Source: Cryptomeria japonica (taxonomy: Eukaryota; Streptophyta; Pinopsida; Cupressales; Cupressaceae). From it: a DNA stretch of 64,000 bases. Below the pieces are notes generated by a model. That model made no database searches. It was given only the letters and a program-made list of their open reading frames with translations, and had not been told where the DNA came from. Below, in pieces: positions 11,721 to 22,516 of this stretch (positions within the stretch are counted from its first letter, which is position 1; each line of letters starts with the position of its first letter). The DNA lies in contig NC_081413.1 of assembly GCF_030272615.1 (NCBI RefSeq), positions 553,561,136 through 553,625,135 on the forward strand, read 5' to 3'. The position numbers were made by a program, and so were the translations under genes.

Positions 11721-14417
11721 TTTGCTTGCAAGCTGTTGTTGAAGTTGTGTGAAAATAATGATGAGTTTTTGATGAAATGAAAGGTTGATGGTTGGTGAAT
11801 TGTGTTGCACGTGGATCTCTAGCACTTTTAAGGTGGATGTAACCAAAATTCCTTCTTTGAATTGCTTGTTTGTTTGATAAGTTTTGATGTGATAAGGTGT
11901 AGAGAAATCTGAGATGTGTTACAGATTGAACTACCTAGTAATGAGAGGATTCACTCATGAACTAGTTTTAACTTGCGTAGATGTGTCTCTTAGGATGAGC
12001 TTATCCTAGATGTAGAAACAATCTAAAAAGTGATGTGATGTGTTTGATTTCAAGCAATATCTAAAAGACAACTTGGGACAAGAACCTCTTAATGTTTTGA
12101 GAGTTGGGATGGATTGATGATGAAGTGATGATGTATGAGTGAGATGATGGATGAAAATGTTTTCAACTTCAATAAAAACTTTGTGTTACAAATGGGACAA
12201 ACTCTATCTCTTCCCTTTCGGGTGTTGGTGGTATTTCTCGAGCTGTGTTGTATGTGATACAGACGTTTGGGAAGAAGTTGGGATTAATCTTTCCTCCTTG
12301 GTTTTTGTGATAACTCAGAGCTCTATATTGCATAAAATCTCTGCGGTTCAATGATTCGGAATCAAATTCGTTTGTTTTTTCTTGAAGGTATAGATGCATG
12401 CGATGTAGAAAGACTCTATGGGAGACAAAGATTTGTCGATTGATATAGAAGAATTTCCTCCTTTTGATCAAAGCCTTTGAGCTTAATGGTCTTCTTTTCA
12501 AGTTGATATTCTGATGACACTTCTTCTTTTGCAAGATGTGAAGAATAGTCATAAAATTTGACTCTTTGTTGTTTGTACCTTGTTTTTGATGTTTTTGGTT
12601 GTTTTGACAGATGTTTGGTTGGATGAATACTTTGTTTTTGGGAAGTGATTTTTTGATTTTTCTTTGACAAGAAAACAAAGCAAGCACACAAACACAAGAA
12701 TGTTGCCCCAAAGGCACAAATGAGTATGGGTCTAGATCAACCCAATCCTTGGACTTTTATATGACCCTTCCTTTAGATGTATTTTAAGGTGTATTTCCAA
12801 AGACTGAAGTCGGCTCAATTTGCACTTGGTCTTTAAAACGAACACATTTCAAACACTTTTTATCCCTAAGGTCAAATGGCCAGTTGTGATAAATTTAGCC
12901 CACATCTTGATATTTCTTCGACTTTGGTACTACATACCTTATGAATCCCGCCGTGGCAGGTAAGGATGTGATATACTAAGTTTTGCACGAGCATAACAAA
13001 TAGATGATCCCTATGATGGGGGAGTCACCACTTTTATCAAGCCACAAGTGACTTTTCAAAAAGCTATGTTTCTACTCAAGGAAATATGTATGGTGAGTAT
13101 CTTGGGAGCAAAACCATCTATGCTCTTGCACTAAATTATATCGCAAATATCCTCAATCAATAGAACGGGTGGGCTACTACTAAAAGGTGTTTAGTCATGT
13201 TCAATGTTTTTGGACATAAGTTCATTCTGCAGTGACTCACTTAAGAGCCTTGTAACTGGTGGTGGGGCCCATTTGTCCTTTCGGCCAGTTACACTGTAGG
13301 AACAGCTATACCCAAGGCTACAGCTTTCGCTCTCACCTGATTTCTATAGCGGATCGAAGGATTTACCGCTCGAGGTCGTTCCCAAGAGTATCGATCCCTT
13401 GGCAGGCCTCTCTTAAAAAGATAAAATTTTGAGTGTTACTAACACTTTTCTCTTGCACCTAGGACCACGAAAGCCAAGGGAGAGGATAGTGTGTGTTAGA
13501 GGTAGGACCACTCGACTGACTTTTTGCACAAGTGTGCCAAGTACGAAAGACACTTGTTCTTTTTAATCCACCATTACAAATGTGATCTAACTATTTGGAG
13601 ATGTTGCTCCAACAGCCATGGTGTTCTTTTTAACTTCAAAGGCAATGTGTTTTGTAACCTAGAATTCGGAAATCTTGGTCAACTTAAAGAAAAACACGTT
13701 TGCTTGAAGTAAAATTTGTTTTTGCAAAAATCAAAACAAGTGGATTGTTCTTTTTATTTGCCCAAAAATTGAAGTGTGGCTTGTGATTTTTAAGTTTGAT
13801 GTAAGAAAGAAAATTTGTTTTGTTGATTTTAAGCACCAAAACAAAATGTATCCCTAACTTGCAATGAAAGCAAAATTTTGAAGTTTGTTGTTTTTTTTTT
13901 TTTTTTGCAATAAAGAAAGATGAATTTTCTTTTTAAGCACCAAAAGTTTTGAGGTTCATTTTATGCACTTTAAAATAAAATGTGAGGTTTATTTTAACTT
14001 GTGCAAGAAGGAAAAATGGATTCTTTTTAACCAACTTTTGTTTGAAAGAAAGTAAAAAAGAAACTTTTAAAGCATTTAAACTAACTCCTTCCCCTGCACA
14101 AAAAGATTAGAACCTGCATAAAAGACAATTAGTTAGAAAAATCTGCATGTTTTGGTGGGCTTCTACAAGCCTAATTTTTATTTTTTTTGGTTACAAGGTG
14201 ATTTGTACAACATTTTGTTACAATAGCGCCAGTCTGCGTTTGAACAGAGGCGCTATTTAACACAAACACACTAAAAGAAAGGGAAAGACAGAGAAGGGAA
14301 AAGCGCTGAAACAATGTCAAACGCGCCAAAACAATGTCAAAAGTGCAACCTGTGTGACATTTTCAACATTCAAACATGTTATTGGTTAAAAAAAAAAGTT
14401 GATCTTTGTGGTGTTTG
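11721..14417 (-). other. Long 5' leader of the Tat element (left copy)
   Basis: About 2.7 kb lies between the primer site and gag. Most is AT-rich and non-coding with poly-T and poly-A runs. One minus-strand open frame (12169-12717, 182 codons, basic, no recognised domain) is open in both duplicated copies. Ogre-type relatives have an extra ORF before gag, but no homology is claimed. Confidence 0.6.
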
Positions 14418-14437
14418 GATTCACGTCGGGTTCACCA
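14418..14437 (-). other. Primer-binding site matching tRNA-Trp (left copy)
   Basis: On the minus strand this 20-mer begins TGGTGAACCCGACGTG, two bases after the LTR end. Its reverse complement, on the plus strand, reads like the 3' end of plant tRNA-Trp (ATTCACGTCGGGTTCA plus CCA), recalled from memory of the tRNA sequence. Position and TGG start fit an LTR-element primer site. Confidence 0.8.
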
Positions 14438-14439
14438 AA

Positions 14440-16241
14440 TGATGCTCTGCAAACAGGATTAGAAAATCTGTTTGATGGCAACACACACAAGAGCACAAGA
14501 AACAAACGTTAGTGTTAGCAACAAAAGATTATCCTAAACAGGCATATCAAGAGAGATATTAAGCATGAAATAGAAAGCATATAAACATAGAATAAAATAG
14601 CTAATCAAGATGCTCATAGTTGCTCCTCCCTTGTTCCTCTCCTCTCCAAGTCCCAAATGAGTGTAGCTATCAGCTTTTAGCACTAGCCATGGATGCCATA
14701 TGGAGATTCAAGATAGTTGAATATGATAAGCAAATGCTATGCAAGTGTAGATAGTGATGCTATGAGAAAACTCTATGCTAATGCCAGTATAACAACAATA
14801 CTCTAATGCTTCTCTTTTTGCTTGAGGAGAAGGGTTCTATTTATAGAAGAAATGGGGAAATGAAGGGTTAAGATTGAATGGTTTAATCAAGGGCCAAGTT
14901 TGAAAGTTGGGGATCCATGTGCATAATTGGCACCAATAAAATGGTGACAAGTGTCAACATAGGATTGGGTTGAGAGAAGAGGTTGGAGGCATTAAAGGCC
15001 TGAGAAGACCTCATGGTTATCTAGAGGCTAAGGGTCAAGTCCAAATTAAGATTACCCACTGGATTAAGAGTTAATCCAAGGATAAACCTTTGTGCAAATG
15101 TTTAAGAGATAATCATGGTCAAAGCATTAATGGCCTGATGAGACCTTTGGGTTGGGTAGAGGTTGAGTCAAAACAAATGTTTTAACCATGTGGGAGGGTT
15201 TGAGGTAACCATTAATGGTTATTGGAGACTTTGGGGATTAAGTGGTTGAAGGTTGAAAGCCTTCAATGGTTATCAAAGACTTTGAGCCATTTAGTGGTTG
15301 AAGGTTGAAAGCCTTTAATGGTTATCAAAGATTTTGAGGGTTTGAGAAGTGACTTCCCTTTTGCTTAGGAATGTGACAAAGTTTAGAGAAGGGGTTAGGT
15401 TATTTAGAAGTGATTAGAAAATTCTAGAAGGGGTTTAGGCATGCAAGTGGATTTTGTAGGAAAATGCAAGTGGGAGAAATTTTGGTATTTTCAATTAAAA
15501 TAAAATCATTTATTTCAATTAAATGGTGTAATTTGCATTTGGATAAATATTCAAATAAATATTAATTTATTTAAATGAGAAAAATGAAGATAAAGCATTA
15601 AAATGCTTGAAGACTTTGAGGGAAACCATTAAAGGCTTGAAGACTTTAAGGAAAACCATTAAAGTCTTAAGAAGACTATAGAAGGAAGCCATCAAGTTTG
15701 AAGACTTTAAAACCATCAAGTTTGAATAATTTTAAGGGAAACCATTAAAGGTTTCAACTGGGTGAGGATAAATAGGATTTTAAATAAATAATTTATTTAA
15801 AATGGTTGTGCAACTTGCTTTTGTAGGAAAATACAAGTGGGTGAGGATAAATAGGATTTTAAATAAATAATTTATTTAAAATAGTTGTGCAACTTGCATT
15901 TGTAGGAAAATGCAAGTGGGTAGAGGATAAAGGTGATTTAAATAAATGTTAATTTATTTAAATGTGAGAGGTGGGATTTTGGGGGATTTAAATAAATATT
16001 AATTTATTTAAATGTGAGAGAATATTTAATTAAATAAATATGATTTATTTATTTAATTAATGGTCTGAATTTGGTTAAGTAAATTAAATCAAATAAATTG
16101 AATAATTTATTTAATTAATAGGAGAAGAGGGTTAAGATGAATTAATTAAATATTAATTTAATTAATTATTAATTGATGGTTAAATAATCAAATAAATACT
16201 AAGTATTCATTTAATTAAGTGGACAGATTTATGTGACTACA
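14440..16241 (-). repeat. 5' LTR of the Tat element (left copy), about 1.8 kb
   Basis: In element direction it starts TGTAGTCACATAAATC (from 16241) and ends GCAGAGCATCA (at 14440), giving TG...CA ends. A minus-strand TATA box, CTATAAATAG, lies near 14837-14846 and would start transcription near 14805. The U3 part holds a tandem 79-bp repeat (15761-15919), repeated AACCATTAAAGG-type units (15170-15760) and several AT palindromes. The right boundary is chosen from the TG/CA rule and is less certain than the left one, which is fixed by the primer site. Confidence 0.75.
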
Positions 16242-16988
16242 AGAGTTTTAAAACATAACTTAAAATAGGAAAGGTTTTTTTTGGGACCAATAGTTTTTGA
16301 GCAAGAAACGTAAAAATTAAATAGACTAACTAAAGAACCTCCACATCCTCATTTGTCTCTTCATCTTCTAGCTATGTCGCATCATCTATTGCCTCTTGGT
16401 CTTTTGCTATTGTATTAGTTACATTGCCCTAAGATAGTTGTGCCACCTGTAGATTTATTCTTTTCTTGTTCGCCTTGAAGTTGGAGAGAATTGGTGATAA
16501 CTCTTCTGCTACAGGTTCAACTGTGGCTCCAACTCTAATCTTTCACTTGGTAACTCTTTTTCTAGCTTCAACAATATTCCTTGGAACATCTTTGACTTCA
16601 TCACTAATATAATTCAACACCATGATTGCATCCTTTAGGCATTCCAGAGAGTTGGGACCAACATTAGTTGCAAAGGATAAAGTGAAAATTAATTTAATCA
16701 ATTCCTTCATTCAATTTGTTAAACTCCTCCAAGTTGCCTATGACAAATATAATTATAAAATACACTGAGATATATGGAGCCATTGAATTTTTCAATTTAA
16801 TAATGTATAATAAAGTGAAACGATGAAAAAATTAAACACCTCAATATATCTCGATGTATTTTATATAGATTAAATAAATTTAAGATAGATATGCTAGTAG
16901 TAGTGAGAGCTGGAAAATGTTAGAGAACAAATTTGAATCTTAAGTTAATATACACATGTTAATTAGGGTATTCTATTTATTTATTTAT
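16242..16988. other. Flank of the Tat insertion, with a coding-like minus-strand relic
   Basis: Sequence right of the Tat LTR, shared with 62782-63528. On the minus strand about 16290-16690 reads partly like protein (for example NSLECLKDAIMVLNYISDE and FKANKKRINLQVAQLS) but is interrupted and I do not recognise a family. The rest (16700-16988) is AT-rich. It may be the end of another old repeat. Confidence 0.4.
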
Positions 16989-17044
16989 GCTACGAAAATT
17001 GATGCTACGAAAATTGTTCACATATTCCATGATGTGACAAATCT

Positions 17045-17185
17045 CAGCAATATTTAGTGCCGAACGACTTTGTAATATAAACAGGTACGCGGATAGTGTC
17101 ATGTTTTCTCTGCACATTTTTAGGAACTTTGACTGGAATTGTCCACTCACAAAGAACCTCACAAACTCAGGTACTTTTGATAAAG
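17045..17185 (+). promoter_or_regulatory. Headless relic of a P450 promoter
   Basis: This stretch aligns to the P450 proximal promoters. It has GCCGAACGACTTTGTAAT (compare about 867-884), TTTTCTCTGCAC, GAACTTTGACTGG (W-box core 17129-17134), CACAAAGAACC and GGTACTTTTG. It then loses similarity before the TATA box, and no P450 coding sequence follows. It is closest to the gene B version. The simplest reading is a former cluster member whose coding region was deleted. Confidence 0.65.
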
Positions 17186-17239
17186 ACGTAGAAGTAATTA
17201 CATGACAAGTTCATTAAACCTATAGTTTGACTCACTAGT

Positions 17240-18725
17240 TTATTTGTTTTTTTCTATTAAATCCTTGTTGACCGGACCAATGTCTTTCATTCCTCGCTTG
17301 ATTTTTTATTTCACGTCGCAACGAAAGAAGACAATTTGGCAAATTTACACATTTCATGCGGACAATGAATCTTAACACCTACATAATCTAGCATTTGTCA
17401 TGGATTGTAAAATTAACCTTTGAATGAGTTCACAAGAGTGGACTATACAACTTAACCTTTTCACAATATATAATAGGTGGGAAAATCTAACCATGTGCTA
17501 CCAATTATATCAGGTGAATTATAAAATTTAATTTATGGATGACGTGTTTATATTTTTTTACAATAGAATTAGATGTATATTGAGATTGAAACTTGGTACT
17601 CTTTGCAACATTAGTTTGGGATTTTTTTTTTAGGGGCTAGTTAAACTATTTTTTGTTAGAAGGCGATTTCGTCTTTCCATTCTTGTTATGAAATTACTAG
17701 ATTGATCAAACTATTTCTAACATTTAACTCTATGAGAGAAATTGCATACAAGATTACAAAATAAGCATAATACAAAGATTTCACAAGATCATACAAGATA
17801 TAACTTGGGAAAGCCCTCATGACGGAAAACCCTATCTACCAAAAGTATCCACAGTCAATGTATTATCTAGCAATGGAACATTACAATACATGGTCCAAGT
17901 GAATATTTTTGGATCATCAGTGTCCTCTAATACATAATCCATGTGTCCAAGCATAATAGACAATCAATAACACATCATATGTCATGCTTCACATATGCAC
18001 TCTACAAGAGAGCTCATTACAAATCTTAGCCTACCTTCATCACTAAACATGTGTGCTTTCTTTTTATAGATTCAAGATCATACAAAACCACCAAATGGTA
18101 TTGGATAAACCATGTGTCTCAAAACCATAAGAGCACAAAATCATTGACCTTAATATTTAATTTTGGTACAAACATTTTGCAATATTAAATAAATTTTCAA
18201 TGTGCAACCTTCTACATAAAATATCTAACCAATATTACAAGACAACTTTACACTTGTGAACCCCAAAAATACTGAATGTGGCTAAACTCACCTTGAAAGA
18301 TGCATCAATGTAAATATTTATTTCACATAATTAAAATAATCTTTTTCTTGTGCAAGATGTACAACACCCTTTTTCCTAACAATTCTAGACTTTCCACTTG
18401 AAGAGACATATTTCTCTCTTGTGTTGGAAATTTTTTGCTTATTAGAACTATGTTAGCCATTGTCCCATTCTTTATGACTTCTGTTCTTAAATCCCTCTAC
18501 TTTGTCTTGTCTTCTATGGGAAAAATAATGAGGGCCTTCCTTTAGAGTGTCTTAGAAGCTAAGACGAATATTTCTACTTTCATGTGATGGTTGTTAGAGG
18601 ATGTGTTTAAGTTAGACATGAGGTTTTGCATGTAGAGGCTATTGTAGCCAATTTTAGTTAGAGTAACTAACTTGTGAGGCTTCCTCTTTTTAACTCTTTT
18701 CTTGGTTCTTTCATCCTACAAATTT
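17240..18725. repeat. P450-unit upstream block, copy 1
   Basis: This block is homologous to 28800-30590 (shared runs include CTAGCATTTGTCATGGATTG, GATCAAACTATTTC and CACAAGATCATACAAGATAT), and its start (17240-17345) to 43360-43560. No gene is recognised. It lies 2-3.5 kb upstream of gene B and appears to be part of the ancestral P450 duplication unit. Confidence 0.75.
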
Positions 18726-19116
18726 GTATTTATTATAGTTTATTTTTTGTCTAATATTTTGTAGCAAGATAGTTTTGATTATTTCCATCAAAGGTTTGTG
18801 TCTAGGTGCCTTATGATATTGTACCTACTTTTGTTATTAGTCATATAGGCCAAGGCATGCAATATAGGGTCAATTTTATTAATTAAAAGAATTGCTCTAG
18901 TTGGTTATAGCTTAAGATGATTTAACATACATGAATCAAATCTAACAATAAATTTATAAACAACTAGCAAAACAGCTATAAGAAAAAAAGACATTATTTT
19001 AATAATTATCTACCCATCATTAAAATTAAGATGATCAAGAATATGAAATATACAAAAAAAAGTAAACCAATAAAAACAATGTTTCAATAGTTGAGCATGT
19101 TCCAATAGTTGTTATA
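18726..19116. other. AT-rich intergenic DNA, nothing recognised
   Basis: I see no coding, RNA or repeat signature that can be named in this stretch. It separates the upstream block from a local tandem duplication. Confidence 0.4.
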
Positions 19117-19745
19117 ACATTTGTTGATCCATATGCGGACCGTCCAACAACGTGTACTATAAAAGAATCTTTCTTTGATTTTTGATTTGATGCCCAATAT
19201 TTTTAACAATATTGCACTTATAGTTGTGACTTTAAAGTTGTTAGTGTTGATGATGAGTACTCATAATTGACACAAAAATATTCCTTACATGTAAAAAGCA
19301 ATAAATCATGTGATCGCATTAGCACATCAATAAAACATGATTTGGTGTACAATTATACAATCACTTTTATCTAACTTTTTTTTCCTTCCCTTTCAAACAC
19401 CTCAACAAAAAACAAGATATATTCCTTACATGTAATATTTGTTGACCCATATATGGACTATGACATTTGTTGACCCATATACGGACTCCCCAACATTTTG
19501 GACTATAAAAGAATCTTTCTTTGATTTTTGATTTGATGCCAAATATTTTTAACAATATTGGACCCATAGCCGTGACTTTAAATTTGTTAATGTTGATGAT
19601 GAGTACCCATAATTGATACAAATATATTTCTTACATGTAAAAAGCAACAAATCATGTGATCAGATTCACACATTAATAAAACATGATTTGGTGTACCTTT
19701 GATCTAACTTTTTTTTCTCCCCTTTCAAACATTTCAAAAAAAAAA
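19117..19745. repeat. Tandem direct duplication, period about 346 bp
   Basis: Two diverged units. Anchors such as AAAAGAATCTTTCTTTGATT occur at 19161 and 19507, and TTGATGATGAGTAC and ATGATTTGGTGTAC recur at the same spacing. Neither unit codes for a recognisable protein; the 84-codon minus-strand frame at 19367-19621 is not considered a gene. Confidence 0.8.
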
Positions 19746-19838
19746 AGAAAGATAATGTGACATAATATTTAACAAGAACGCAAAGCGTCAAGTTCCTGCC
19801 ATTAGAAAAAGGAGAGTAATAGATAAAGAGATAGAAAG

Positions 19839-20155
19839 ATGTAGAGGTAGAGGTAGAGGTAGAGGTAGAGGTAGAGGTAGAGGTAGAGGTAGAGATAAAA
19901 ATAGAGAGATATAGATAAGAAGATAGACATATAGGGAGTAAGACGTATAGGGAGAGATAAAAGTAGAGAGATATAGAGAGAAATAGATAAAAAGAGATAA
20001 TTGTATAGGGAGAGGTAGAGATAAAGAGGAAGAGATAGCTACATATAGATGGAGAAATAGAGCTACATGTGGTACTATGATAGAAGAATACAGAGAGTCA
20101 ACTAGAGCGAGAGAGAAATATAGGTAGAGAGAGAGGAGAGGGGGAGAGGAGAGAA
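19839..20155. repeat. GTAGAG microsatellite and purine-rich tract
   Basis: About nine perfect GTAGAG units (19839-19892) are followed by some 260 bp of degenerate GAGATA/GTAGAGA sequence, strongly purine-rich on the plus strand. It ends about 0.7 kb upstream of gene B. Such tracts can slip and can form triplex DNA; any effect on gene B is speculation. Confidence 0.85.
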
Positions 20156-20724
20156 GTTATTGTTATCAAACTATGAAAATAAAAATATTTATTATAAATT
20201 TAACTATAATACAAATGGAATAGAGGTGGCTTCATTTTATAGATGAAGTACGTTTTGGTTATTAATGAGAGTTAAATCCATTTACGTAAGGTATGGAATT
20301 ACCGGGTCCCACACGCAGCAATTGGAATGTAAACCGAGATTAATAATTGAAGTAAATGTCTAAAGTTTGGAAACTTATTATTATTTTTAAATAAAAGCAA
20401 ATAAATATAATGTTTACACTATTGTTACTCCTATTAGCCAATAGGAAAACAGACAAATAATTTTATTTAAATCATTTAAATATACATAAATATAAAAACT
20501 ATAGAATGACACTCAAATTTTTAAAACTCTGAAAAATGATTGGACAGTTTAAAAGGGAAAATGCATCGAACGGATGCATATGTATCCTACCTGTGGGCAG
20601 GAACAAATAATATGACCCCAAAACTTTAAGAAACAACAATTAAGAATGATTTGAAATTTAGACCAACTCAAGCCACAAGTTCTTATTCCAAGCCAACAAC
20701 ATAGATCATTTTTCTCTGCACGTT
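20156..20724. other. AT-rich upstream region of gene B
   Basis: Non-coding. It bears no obvious match to the distal upstream regions of genes A and C, and lacks their inverted repeat. A minus-strand open frame crossing 20549-20893 overlaps the gene B promoter and is treated as a shadow. Confidence 0.45.
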
Positions 20725-20799
20725 GTTTGAACCTTGACTGGATTCTTCCACCACAAAGAACCCAACAAAAGGGGTGTACTTCTGCCTCCCTATATAAAG
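20725..20799 (+). promoter_or_regulatory. Core promoter of P450 gene B
   Basis: A TATA box, TATATAAAG, lies at 20791-20799 and a W-box core TTGACT at 20734-20739. The layout matches genes A and C: GAACCTTGACTGG, AAGAACCCAACAAAAGGGG, GTACTT, then TATA. The ATG is at 20862, about 62 bp after the box. Confidence 0.75.
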
Positions 20800-20861
20800 A
20801 GCAGACTGAGCAGAAGAAAATACGCAGCAACTGAGCTCGAAACGAGAGAAAGAGCAAAGCA

Positions 20862-22516
20862 ATGGATTTCTCAAGTTCTTTGAGCACCCTCATTTTTTAT
20901 TGTGTAGTAGCCACAGTCATTAGTGTTGTATACATGCTCACAAAGCTCAGAAGCAAGCCATCTGAGAGGCTGCCACCTGGACCGCGTCCCTGGCCGTTGA
21001 TTGGCAACATCCTCCAGGTGGGCAAGAATGTGAACGAGTCCTTCTCTGAGCTGGCGAAGATCCATGGCCCCCTCATGACCCTCCACCTCGGATGGCGGAC
21101 AACTGTGGTGGCCTCCTCGCCCGCCATGGCCAGACAGGTTCTCCAAACGCAGGATCAATCCCTGTCAGCACGTACAATGATTGAGGCTGCCAAGTGTCTC
21201 GAGTACGGAGAAAACTCGCTGGTGTGGAGGGACTGCGTGCCACGCTGGCGCACTCTCCGACGCATCTGCACCACCCAGCTGTTCACCGTGAAGCGTCTGG
21301 AGGCACTCCACCAGCTGCGGCGGGAGCAAGTGAGAAGCATGATGAGGGCCATTTATAAGTCCACCTCAGCTCCTCTGGATATCGGCCACGCTGCCTTCCT
21401 CACCAGCTTCAATATGGTGGGCAACATGCTATTTTCCAAGGACATGTTCGACTGGGACGAGTCGGAAAAGTCTAAAGAGTTTAAGAAAGCGCTCAATGAG
21501 ATGCTCTTTGTTGGTGGCAAGCCTAATTGGGCTGATTATTTTCCTTTCCTGAAGCCTTTCGACCCGCAGGGCATAAGGAAGGAGATGACTAGGATTTTTA
21601 GGATTATGTTTGCAGTCTTCGATCAATATATCGACGAGCGCCTGCAGAGCGGGACAAGAAGCGAGGAGGCAGACAAGGATTTTCTCGATATTTTGCTCGA
21701 GAGTAAGACCGAGACTGGGGAGAAGCTCGCAAAGTTTGAGATCACACGCTTCTTCTATGTAAGTATATCTATCAATCTATCCTGCAAACAAAGTATGAGA
21801 TCACTAGCTGTCCGTCTTATATCTAGTTTTAGTTTTAGTTTGGAGAGAGTTTCTTAACAAGATGATTTTGATGTTTGTTATGTTTATAGGACTTGTTCAC
21901 AGCAGGGAGTGAAACAACTAGTAACACAATTGAATGGGCCATGTCAGAAATCATACGAAATCCTATGGTAATGGAAAAGGTGAGGGACGAATTGGACAAG
22001 GTAGTGGGGAAAGAAAGAAGAGTGCAAGAAAGTGATATTGACAACCTACCTTATCTTCATTCAGTTGTTAAAGAAACCTTTCGTCTACACCCAGTTTCTT
22101 CCCTTCTGATCCACCATAGAGCCCTTAACTCTTGTGAAATAGAGGGATATGTTATACCTAAGGATGCCCAAGTGTTTGTCAATGTTTGGGCGATTGGAAG
22201 GGACCCTAATGTATGGCAAGAACCAGAAAGGTTCTTTCCAGAGAGGTTTATGGACTCAGATGTGGACTATAAAGGGCAAAATTTTGAATTGCTTCCATTT
22301 GGATCAGGGAGGAGAATGTGCCCAGGGATCCCTTTGGCTCATAAAATAGTTCATGTAGTAGTGGCTACTCTCCTTCAATGTTTTGATTGGCAGCTTCCCA
22401 ATGGACAGAATCCAGAAAAGTTAGATATGAGCGCAAAGTTTGGAATCACATTACAAAAGGCAGAACATCTGGTTGCAATTCCCACACCTCGCCTACCACA
22501 TCATATCTATAACTGA
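20862..22516 (+). CDS. Cytochrome P450, CYP71 clan, CYP76-like (gene B)
   Basis: Older paralogue of genes A and C, also 507 residues. Exon 1 is 20862-21758, the phase-0 intron 21759-21889 (131 bp, against 123 bp in A) and exon 2 21890-22516. All hallmark motifs are present: a hydrophobic anchor, LPPGPRPWP, WRTLRR in helix C, AGSETT in the I-helix, ETFR, PERF and FGSGRRMCPG with Cys443. It differs from A throughout, including MFAVFDQ for IFPVFDQ and SSLLIHH for APLLIHH near the substrate-recognition region after ExxR. Substrate preference could therefore differ. It looks fully intact and is the least ambiguous functional gene here. Confidence 0.94.

Larger units (their letters stand above)
4435..16241 (-). 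mobile_element. Ty3/Gypsy retrotransposon, Tat lineage (fossil, left copy)
   Basis: Minus-strand LTR element. The order of parts in element direction is 5' LTR (16241-14440), primer site, leader of about 2.7 kb, gag, protease, reverse transcriptase, RNase H, a second archaeal-type RNase H, integrase. The second RNase H between RNase H and integrase is the hallmark of the Tat (Ogre/Retand/TatI-III) group. Coding parts are recognisable throughout but broken at several points, so the copy is dead. No 3' LTR was found. An equivalent copy sits at 50953-62781 in the duplicated block, so the insertion is older than the duplication. The left limit given is the end of pol; the element may extend toward 2956. 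Confidence 0.92.
1..16988. repeat. Segmental duplication, left copy
   Basis: This block matches 46508-63528 along its whole length, with only a few substitutions per kilobase and a few short indels by eye (an 11-bp difference near 812, one of about 21 bp near 14310). It carries P450 gene A and a minus-strand Tat element. The offset is 46507 at the left, 46518 over the P450 and pol, 46519 over gag and 46540 over the LTR. Homology reaches position 1, so the true left breakpoint lies outside the window. On the right it stops at 16988 in an ATTT-rich tract, after which the copies are unrelated. Confidence 0.95.

Noticed and set aside
11721-11846. Longer gag start at the first ATG (11846)
   Set aside because: The added residues look non-coding, whereas MAQTRSQSRQ at 11720 resembles usual gag N-termini of this group.
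14418-14437. Possible tRNA-Trp gene
   Set aside because: Only the 3' 20 nt is present and it sits exactly at the LTR edge, so it is a primer-binding site.
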